DNA from: Pelotomaculum sp. UBA3103
GTDB lineage: Bacteria > Bacillota > Desulfotomaculia > Desulfotomaculales > Pelotomaculaceae
Length of the DNA stretch: 11,380 bases
Reading direction: 5' to 3'
Assembly (NCBI GenBank): GCA_002365855.1
Contig: DFAP01000010.1
Span: forward strand, 1 to 11,380
Position numbers and translations under genes: made by a program. Shown in pieces: positions 1 to 4,995 of this stretch; within the stretch, counting starts at the first letter, position 1; each line of letters opens with the position of its first letter. The notes beneath the pieces were generated by a model. That model saw nothing but the letters and a program-made list of their open reading frames with translations, made no database searches and was not told the origin of the DNA.

Positions 1-50
1 ATGAACGTGCAAGATTACAATTTCAAAATTAGAAAGTTTCCCCAATGTTT

Positions 51-614
51 TTAAGGAGATATGTTAAAAAGAACCATTATTATAACAGCTAGAACAATGG
101 TAACAATCCATGCTTGCAATGGCTCTTTGTAGTGGAGACGAATTATGGTAAACATAATACAGTTAAATAAAATTGAAAACCTAATATTCCAACCATTATG
201 ATACAAAATAGAGCCAATCTTTAAAGCAATTATTTCAATTATTGAAAATATTGCAACCCAAATTAAAATATATACAATTTGTTTATGTGTTTTGGTTGGA
301 TAAAGAGATAGAAGGAGGAAAATCGCAGGTGGTTGTCCAACCAATGCAACGAAAATAAAACTCAAAGTACTCGTTATTACTAGCGATTCGAATTGCCAGA
401 GGGGTTGATTCTTGGTTATATATCCGTATGCTAAGTCTATAGCTATAAAAAACAGAACTGTGGGATAGTACCTTTGCCAGTTACGCCAGTCACCCCATTT
501 CCACGCTGCTGCTAAGAAGGGAAAGGCGGCTATTAAATTTAAATCAGCTAATTTGTTTGCGAATTTAAAAGATAGATTTGTGCCAACATGGTAAGTAAAG
601 ATTATTAAAATATT
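51..614 (-). CDS. CBO0543-like multi-pass membrane protein; start codon unresolved, possibly a decayed gene
   Basis: The minus-strand frame stays open from an in-frame TAA at 615-617 down to its stop at 51-53, giving up to 187 residues. The first NTG start (TTG at 365) would keep only the last 104 residues. Reading upstream of it reveals the motif GDWRNWQRYYPT (residues 41-52) and PLWQFE (71-76), which I recognise as the N-terminal signature of the CBO0543 family of small Firmicute membrane proteins. I count about four to five hydrophobic segments; a conserved-looking HYKEPLQAW lies near the C-terminus. Family members usually begin shortly before the WKWGDW region, so the true start should lie around residues 1-30. 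That stretch has no ATG, GTG or TTG in frame, only ATT/ATA/ATC, and no clear ribosome site. An out-of-frame ATG at 587-589 hits a stop after 13 codons. Either a rare start is used or the gene has lost its start. Function is unknown. Family assignment is from memory of the motif. Confidence 0.6.
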   Translation of the reverse strand, partial: NILIIFTYHVGTNLSFKFANKLADLNLIAAFPFLAAAWKWGDWRNWQRYYPTVLFFIAIDLAYGYITKNQPLWQFESLVITSTLSFIFVALVGQPPAIFLLLSLYPTKTHKQIVYILIWVAIFSIIEIIALKIGSILYHNGWNIRFSILFNCIMFTIIRLHYKEPLQAWIVTIVLAVIIMVLFNISP

Positions 615-1102
615 TTACAGGAAATACTAATTAAGCCACATTACCTTGAAGTGTTCAAATGGATTTTAACATCTTGATGTTATGTAAAGGGTACGACCAC
701 AGAGAAATGCAGCCTGGCCAAGTACCTCGAAGCATTGAACTTTTATGGTTTTTGCTTTTCTAGCTTTAGAATTTAGTTTAAGACCATTTTTGCAAAAACC
801 GTGAAAGTTTACATTGCGGAGCCCGCCCGATTGGAGGTGACTAGAAGGCAAAAAGAAGAGGGGTATCATCGGCGAATAGCCGCTGTAAGCGTTTCTTTTT
901 AGGCTATGTGGATTTTATGTTTTGAAGCATTAATATGACGCAATATCTTTACTGTAAGTATATAACGTCAATTTCCTGCTCCCACAAACAATGGGAGTAT
1001 ATTTATTTCTTGGATTGGTCTTTAGAACGTTAAAATACGTAATAACTGTTATGAAAATTGAAAAATATAGTAACATATAATCAAAATTTAGGGGAGACAA
1101 CT
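615..1102. other. Intergenic stretch with palindrome, repeat motif and possible IS remnant
   Basis: No convincing gene lies in these ~490 bases. Visible elements are a palindrome TAACATC-TT-GATGTTA at 667-682 running into one copy of the TTATGTAAA repeat (680-688), and a small stem CTCCCA/TGGGAG at 979-984 and 992-997. Two same-direction strings starting CTGTAAG sit at 883 and 952 (CTGTAAGCGT and CTGTAAGTAT). The latter resemble the tandem terminal repeats of IS21-family elements, but no transposase is nearby. A 67-codon minus-strand open frame at 666-869 shows no recognisable domain and no ribosome site that I can defend. Confidence 0.45.
680..688 (+). repeat. TTATGTAAA motif, copy 1
   Basis: This is an exact copy of the 9-base motif found six times in the left half of the window. 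It follows directly on a 7-bp palindrome (667-682). It forms an inverted pair with TTTACATAA at 1639-1647, so the GNAT gene lies between the two. It may be the end of a mobile element, but no target duplication was seen. Confidence 0.5.
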
Positions 1103-1597
1103 TTGAATATAAGACTTGCTACTGAAAAAGATTTACCCATTATCGTAGATATTTATAATTCCACCGTCCCTTCTAGAATGGTTACGGCTGACACTACCCC
1201 GGTAACAGTTGAAAGTAGGTTAGCTTGGTTTCGTGAACATAACCCAAATAATCGTCCTATATGGGTTGTAGAGGATGAGGGTAATATCTTGGGTTGGTTA
1301 AGTTTCTCTTCTTTTTATAACAGGCCAGCCTATAATTCTACCGCTGAGGTTAGCATTTATATTGCTGAAGAGCACCGGGAAAAGGGTATAGGTAAGAAAT
1401 TACTGGCAAAGGCAATTCATGAATCTCCAAAATTAGGGATTACAACTATCTTAGGATTCATATTTGGACACAATAAACTAAGCTTACAATTATTCCTAAA
1501 ATTTAATTTTGAGCAATGGGGCTATTTACCCAAAGTAGCTGTTCTTGATGGCACAGAAAGGGACTTAGTTATCCTTGGACTTCGAGCTATAAATTGA
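1103..1597 (+). CDS. GNAT-family N-acetyltransferase, phosphinothricin/methionine-sulfone type
   Basis: A 164-residue single-domain acetyltransferase that would transfer acetyl from acetyl-CoA to the amino group of a small molecule in the cytosol. The pattern is that of the Pat/Bar/YncA (MnaT) subgroup: IRLATEKDLP at the N-terminus, a Glu in AEVSIYI (Glu82), FYNRPAY (71-77) before it, and the acetyl-CoA pyrophosphate loop HREKGIGKKLL (91-101). Known substrates of that subgroup are phosphinothricin, methionine sulfone/sulfoximine and some amino acids; which applies here cannot be told. I chose the TTG at 1103 because AGGGGAG (1090-1096) sits six bases before it and homologues start just before IRLA. 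An upstream in-frame TTG at 1058 would add 15 residues but has no ribosome site. The gene stands alone, the only plus-strand gene here, between inverted copies of TTATGTAAA (680-688, 1639-1647). That fits an acquired cargo gene, though this is inference. Confidence 0.88.
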   Translation: MNIRLATEKDLPIIVDIYNSTVPSRMVTADTTPVTVESRLAWFREHNPNNRPIWVVEDEGNILGWLSFSSFYNRPAYNSTAEVSIYIAEEHREKGIGKKLLAKAIHESPKLGITTILGFIFGHNKLSLQLFLKFNFEQWGYLPKVAVLDGTERDLVILGLRAIN

Positions 1598-1610
1598 AGG
1601 CAGAAAGGCT

Positions 1611-1627
1611 TGCCAGATGGCATTTTT
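1611..1627 (+). terminator. Weak intrinsic terminator candidate after the GNAT gene
   Basis: A four-pair stem TGCC-AGAT-GGCA followed directly by five T starts 14 bases past the GNAT stop codon. Position and T tract are right, but the stem is short. It could also pair with a second TGGCA at 1632-1636. Confidence 0.3.
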
Positions 1628-1632
1628 AAAAT

Positions 1633-1909
1633 GGCAGGTTTACATAATATCTAGTCCATTATCGGGTGATCGCTTATTTCATCTAACGATCACAGTTTGT
1701 GTACGGGATCAGATCGGCGGATAATGCGCCATTATGTAAAGATCGTAGATCCGAAGCATTAGCGTAGCCCGACCGACTAGAAAACAGATGGGTAACGAAC
1801 AGGAGGGTAACTTTGGCCAGATAGTCGCGATAAGAGTATGTTGAGCAAGACCCTAAAATGGCTTGTGTGGGAACATCGAGAGTGCTAAAACCCGTACAGA
1901 TATTGCGTA
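1633..1909. repeat. Degenerate repeat element, copy A
   Basis: Several blocks here recur near 3517-4012. GGTTTACATAATATCTA (1637-1653), followed by ATTATCGG, matches 3989-4012. TTATGTAAA (1732-1740) matches 3517-3525. GGGTAACTTTGGCCA (1805-1819) matches 3648-3662 with one change. CGAGAGTGCTAAA (1877-1889) matches 3721-3733 with one change. ACAGATATTGCGTA (1896-1909) matches 3844-3857 with two changes. From TTATGTAAA onward the order is the same in both copies, and the GGGTAACTT to CGAGAGTGC spacing is 72 versus 73 bases. Copy A lacks part of copy B's interior. A 102-codon minus-strand frame across this stretch shows no known domain. The best reading is a decayed mobile or MITE-like element; the family is not assignable from the bases alone. 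Confidence 0.55.
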
Positions 1910-1944
1910 AAATCTTAATAATATGCAACAAAATTTTAAAGTAT

Positions 1945-2397
1945 TTATTGGTTACCAATTGGGATAGATTTTTTAAATAAATATTTGTCAAACAGCAATC
2001 CTACTGTAATCCCAAAAACAATAGCACTAAATATATGAACATAGTAATCATTTATAGGTCTTATATCAATATACTTACCCTCAACAGTTAATGTAAATAC
2101 AAGTTCAGTGAATGTCCACGCTATTAAGCCGACCGCTAAACCCTTGAAAACTAAATAATCTTGACCCAGCTTCTTAATTGCATAATAAAATAAAATGGCG
2201 AAAAGCCCACCGATTATAAAGTTAACAATTAAACCAATAATTTCTGTAGGTCTATTAAATGTAATAAGGAGGCTATCCAACTGATAAACACTGTACTTGC
2301 CAACACCTAAAAACACAAACACTTGTGAAATAATCTCGGCTGGTATTGTAGATAAAGCTCCTATTAATGCCGCTACTAATGGTCTATCGTATTTCAA
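1945..2397 (-). CDS. Four-helix integral membrane protein of unknown function
   Basis: A 150-residue protein starting at TTG 2397, supported by a strong ribosome site AAGGGGG (2405-2411) seven bases upstream. Four hydrophobic stretches are visible: about residues 7-33, 53-75, 82-104 and 120-138, with short loops (KYSVYQLDS, KKLGQDY, EGKYIDIRPINDYY). There is no signal peptide apart from helix 1 and no catalytic motif. It resembles a lineage-specific family of small conserved membrane proteins in the Desulfotomaculum group, but I cannot name a Pfam entry. Its stop lies 36 bases past the end of repeat copy A, so the element sits against its 3' end without cutting it. The basic tail KKSIPIGNQ is plausible as native. 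A promoter candidate lies about 60 bases upstream. Confidence 0.75.
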   Translation of the reverse strand: MKYDRPLVAALIGALSTIPAEIISQVFVFLGVGKYSVYQLDSLLITFNRPTEIIGLIVNFIIGGLFAILFYYAIKKLGQDYLVFKGLAVGLIAWTFTELVFTLTVEGKYIDIRPINDYYVHIFSAIVFGITVGLLFDKYLFKKSIPIGNQ

Positions 2398-2456
2398 AAT
2401 AATTCCCCCTTATTTGAATTTAAATAAGTTAACTTTTAGGATGCGGAATGTTGAGC

Positions 2457-2484
2457 ATTTTATACTTATAATAGAATAAATCAA
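2457..2484 (-). promoter_or_regulatory. Sigma-A-type promoter candidate for the 1945-2397 membrane protein gene
   Basis: On the minus strand TTGATT (2479-2484) and TAAAAT (2457-2462) are separated by 16 bases, about 60 bases before the TTG start. The surroundings are AT-rich, so a chance match is possible. Confidence 0.4.
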
Positions 2485-2742
2485 ACAGGCACTTTTATAA
2501 GCGTTGTCATCACGCTAAAACAGCAAAAAAGCAATCCCGAATGCCTAATTATGAGTAATTGCATGTCCAACAGCTAACCGATTGCAAGACTATCAATTAT
2601 TCGCAGGGAGGTTTTCTTTTTACTTTACTTGATAATACTGAAACAAGTGTCGGATAGTATTGCAATGACTACAGCCACAAGGGATTGAAAACAGCTGTAT
2701 CTTGAATGCAATCCCTCAGCGGACGTTGGTGGCCTTGATTTT
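2485..2742. other. Gene-free spacer with an 8-bp inverted repeat
   Basis: Nothing here looks coding. The clear structure is AGGGATTG (2680-2687) paired with CAATCCCT (2709-2716) around a 21-base loop that contains the palindrome ACAGCTGT (2691-2698). It lies about 30-60 bases past the LysM stop, so it may be 3' mRNA structure. No T tract follows on either strand, so it is not a standard terminator. A third CAATCCC occurs near 2532. Confidence 0.35.
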
Positions 2743-3090
2743 TTATCTCTTTTTAACCGGCAGACAAAGGATTTGACCAACCTGTAGATTATCAAGCTCT
2801 ACACCTGGATTAGCCGCGATTATTTCTTCAACTGTAAGTCCGTACCAGATGCCTATTTGAGATAAAGTGAAGCCTTTCTCGATTACAAGAGGATAAGTAT
2901 TTCCAGTGCAGGGATTAGGCGGGATGCAGAGGACCTGCCCGATTTGCAGGTTGGCAGGATCCACACCCCTGTTGGCGGCATACAGAAGTGTAAATGGAAC
3001 ATTTAATTTCTCCGAGATTAGATATAAGGAGTCGTCCGCCATGACGGTGTATGTTGAACTTCCCGGCGGGCAGGAATTTGTTTGTACCAT
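2743..3090 (-). CDS. Small protein with two LysM domains
   Basis: A 115-residue protein made almost wholly of two LysM modules, which bind the N-acetylglucosamine backbone of peptidoglycan or related glycans. Module 1 spans about residues 14-57 (YTVMADDSLYLIS ... NLQIGQVLCIP) and module 2 about 66-111 (TLSQIGIWYGLTVEEI ... NLQVGQILCLP). They are joined by a short PNPCTGN linker. Start ATG (3088-3090) has GGGAG (3099-3103) eight bases upstream. No signal peptide or membrane segment is visible, and the start MVQTNSCPPGS is hydrophilic. Export would have to be non-classical, or the protein acts in the mother cell, as with spore-coat LysM proteins of spore formers such as SafA (analogy only). Cysteines sit at 7, 55, 61 and 109. 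It stands alone, with no neighbouring enzyme domain that would make it an autolysin. Confidence 0.88.
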   Translation of the reverse strand: MVQTNSCPPGSSTYTVMADDSLYLISEKLNVPFTLLYAANRGVDPANLQIGQVLCIPPNPCTGNTYPLVIEKGFTLSQIGIWYGLTVEEIIAANPGVELDNLQVGQILCLPVKKR

Positions 3091-3224
3091 TTTTTTATCT
3101 CCCAGATTTTATTTATTATTTAAGAATATGTTTGTGTTTCAGAAACTGTTTTTTTATGTTAGTTATTAAGAAAACCCCGGAATTTAATGAATTTCATTTG
3201 CCATATTCTAAGCTGGGTGCTAGT

Positions 3225-3277
3225 ATCACCCTACGAAGCGCTCATACATGAGCGGGTAAAAATGGATCACCCTACGA
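3225..3277. repeat. Direct repeat ATCACCCTACGA flanking a hairpin
   Basis: ATCACCCTACGA occurs at 3225-3236 and 3266-3277, 41 bases apart. Between them lies a six-pair stem CGCTCA-TACA-TGAGCG (3239-3254). GCGGGTAAAAATG just after the stem recurs in near-identical form around 3899-3913. Two units are too few for an array. It looks like a small interspersed repeat upstream of the LysM gene, on its 5' side. Confidence 0.4.
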
Positions 3278-3516
3278 GAGTCCCCCGGGTGGGAATAATG
3301 AATAAGAAGGTAATTTGTTTTTGGCTTCCATGGTAACACAAACATTTAGGCACACTAAGCATCTGCAAAAGGGAAGGGTACCGCAATTGGCAATCTCCCT
3401 CTAGGAGCAAAACGTACTACGATATAAGCTGCGCATATTTTCAATAAGTGCCGGATTTCTGCCGGAAGGGGTCCCGCGGGGGGTGCCCTGCGCCGGGCCG
3501 GCAAAACCCGCACACG
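3278..3516. other. Gene-free stretch ending in a GC-rich, strongly self-complementary island
   Basis: No gene is seen. From about 3449 to 3510 the composition jumps to very GC-rich in otherwise AT-rich surroundings. TGCCGGA is repeated at 3449-3455 and 3460-3466, and TGCCGG (3460-3465) can pair with CCGGCA (3498-3503). CCCCCGGGTGGG near 3282 is another short GC-rich palindrome. It could be a structured RNA, a REP-like palindrome or the end of a mobile element. No downstream gene on the plus strand would be controlled by it. Confidence 0.35.
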
Positions 3517-4012
3517 TTATGTAAACTAGCGCGCGTTCTCAGAACCAGGCTACCGCGTTATGGTAAAACTACCATTCATGATCAAAACTATCACTAGCGA
3601 TCAATTTTTTTAAAAAGCACCTCTCAGGCAACCAGGTAACCCCTTGGGGGTAACTTCGGCCAATCTGGCCGAGATGAAACTTCCAAGCGGGAAAACCCCG
3701 ACAGGGGTGTCGGCCAGCGCCGAGAGTGCCAAACTAACACTAAGCCCGCCAATGATAAAAATAGAATAGGTACAAATACCCTGGTATGTAAATTTAAACG
3801 CGTTAGAAACGATTCTAGCGCGTCTTGTGATCTAAGGAGTATTACAGATATTATGTAGTACCCGCATAGGGCAACCAACCCTTAAAACAAAATGTGAGGG
3901 CGGGTAAAAAATGATGTAGCTTGCAGAAAGATAATCATCCGCCAAACTGGAAGAGGAATGAGTTTTTAGGGATACCTTTCTAAGGGCGGGTTTACATAAT
4001 ATCTATTATCGG
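3517..4012. repeat. Degenerate repeat element, copy B, with inverted TTATGTAAAC ends
   Basis: The stretch begins with TTATGTAAAC (3517-3526) and ends with its exact inverse GTTTACATAA (3990-3999), about 480 bases apart, as expected for terminal inverted repeats. Inside, GGGTAACTTCGGCCA (3648-3662), CGAGAGTGCCAAA (3721-3733) and ACAGATATTATGTA (3844-3857) match copy A in the same order. A nested imperfect inverted pair, GATATTATGTAGTACCCGC (3847-3865) against GCGGGTTTACATAATATC (3986-4003), outlines a 157-base sub-element. An 84-codon minus-strand frame (3624-3878) has no recognisable domain, so I do not call it a gene. The element could be a MITE or a transposon that has lost its transposase. 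Confidence 0.5.
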
Positions 4013-4170
4013 AACATAAAAAGGTCGTTTTTGTGCCTTTTGGTAACAGGATTTTTCGCGATATAAACATGAGACAAAAAAGATAAATGCTCTAAGTCTA
4101 TTTATTTTAATCATGACTCAGAATAAATACTATTAGTAAATATAATCTATGTAATTTAAAATATTTATTT

Positions 4171-4890
4171 TCATTTTAATTTCATCTCATGCTCCTTTGA
4201 AAGTACGGTATCAAGAAAATAAGAGAAGAAGCCCGCAGTAGTGCGTTGGGATAGTGGAAGTAATATACCGGTTACCATCTTGTAAGAAGAGATTGAATAA
4301 ATGCCTGAAATATAAGGAAAATAAATACGTGATATCTTGGCGTTGTGAGTAATCCAATCTCCTGCTGAAGTAGCGTTTATGTACTTACCCTTTGAATAGA
4401 CCATGTAGCTCTGGGAGTTTTCCTGTACCCACTTCTCATATTCGTTGTGGCCATTAAACGCTATCCCCCTGGCGTGATGAGGCACGCAAAGATCTTGGAC
4501 CAGGTGGGCTGCTGCACCCAAATAAAATAATGATTTTTTTTTATTATTTTTTGCGAGCCAATAATGAACAGCTTTATCAAAGAAAAGCTCACATTCCAAT
4601 ACAGCATTGGGGCAGGGGCCAATGCCTAATCCGTCAAGCGGATCATAGTAATGCGAAATATTTTTCCAGCCTTTATCTGCCCACAGTACTCCCCTGTTGA
4701 TTATTTCAAGATAGTTACTAAGAATACGTGCATAATCAATTTTGCCATCATTTTTTAAGATTTGAATTCCCTGAATATTGCAGTGAATATGCGTATCTCC
4801 TTTAAAGGCAAAAAGACTTTGAATCGGTGTTCCAGCTGCTAAAAATATTTTGACTGCGTTCCAAGAATTAGGACCCGTTTTTGATCCCCC
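4171..4890 (-). pseudogene. Zinc-dependent phospholipase C (alpha-toxin catalytic domain family), start codon missing
   Basis: The frame is open for 239 codons, from after the TAG at 4891-4893 to the TGA at 4171. The first NTG codons are an internal CTG (codon 69) and the TTG at 4597-4599, which would cut the domain in half. Read in full it follows the bacterial zinc phospholipase C / alpha-toxin N-domain. The ligand pattern is His34 (GDTHIH), Asp72 (WADKGW), His80 (HYYDP), His129 and Asp133 (AHLVQD), His139 (VPHHA), His148 and Glu152 (HNEYEKW). Spacings 72-80, 129-133-139 and 148-152 fit the family (in C. perfringens alpha-toxin 56-68, 126-130-136, 148-152, as I recall), except that 72-80 is 8 rather than 12 residues. 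The ninth ligand, the N-terminal Trp of the mature enzyme, is not identifiable. Residues 12-29 look like the hydrophobic core of a signal peptide. There is no C2/PLAT membrane-binding domain. No ATG lies upstream, although AGGGGGG sits at the 5' edge. It is probably 5'-truncated or mutated, or starts at a rare codon. Confidence 0.65.
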
Positions 4891-4926
4891 CTACCCTGTT
4901 TTACTATTATGAATTATTGTTTCCAG

Positions 4927-4935
4927 TTTACATAA
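4927..4935 (-). repeat. TTATGTAAA motif, copy 6, at the 5' edge of the phospholipase frame
   Basis: TTTACATAA on the plus strand is the inverse of the repeat motif. It lies about 35 bases upstream of the phospholipase open frame and just past the PFOR terminator, i.e. at the border between the accessory region and the conserved operon. Confidence 0.45.
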
Positions 4936-4953
4936 AATATAGTTAAAAAATAT

Positions 4954-4982
4954 AAAAAAAAAGGAGGGCAATTGCCCTCCTT
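4954..4982 (-). terminator. Intrinsic terminator of the PFOR operon
   Basis: On the minus strand a perfect palindrome AAGGAGGGCAATTGCCCTCCTT (11-base arms, 4961-4982, written here as its only sequence) is followed by an unbroken run of nine T (4954-4962 region). It begins 13 bases past the PFOR stop. This is a textbook Rho-independent terminator. Confidence 0.93.
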
Positions 4983-4995
4983 AAAATAATATCTC

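Noticed and set aside
666..869. 67-codon minus-strand open frame
   Set aside because: No ribosome site, no recognisable domain, and it overlaps the repeat-bearing non-coding stretch.
1010..1036. TTGGAT ... TAAAAT as a promoter for the GNAT gene
   Set aside because: The spacer is only 15 bases and the region is AT-rich; too weak to call.
1683..1991. 102-codon minus-strand open frame
   Set aside because: It lies across repeat copy A and overlaps the 3' end of the better supported membrane protein gene. It shows no known domain.
2297..2479. 60-codon plus-strand open frame
   Set aside because: It is antisense to the start of the four-helix membrane protein gene, which has a strong ribosome site.
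2681..2692. GGGATTGAAAAC, like the end of a CRISPR repeat
   Set aside because: It occurs once, with no periodic spacers and no cas genes; it is one arm of a simple inverted repeat.
3621..3630. CTCTCAGGCA, like the 3' core of a glycine riboswitch
   Set aside because: The matching 5' aptamer half (GGAGAG type) and the following AAAGGAC are absent, and no glycine-related gene follows on the plus strand.
3624..3878. 84-codon minus-strand open frame
   Set aside because: It lies inside repeat copy B, with unusual Arg/Pro-rich content and no domain. Its sequence is explained by the repeat.
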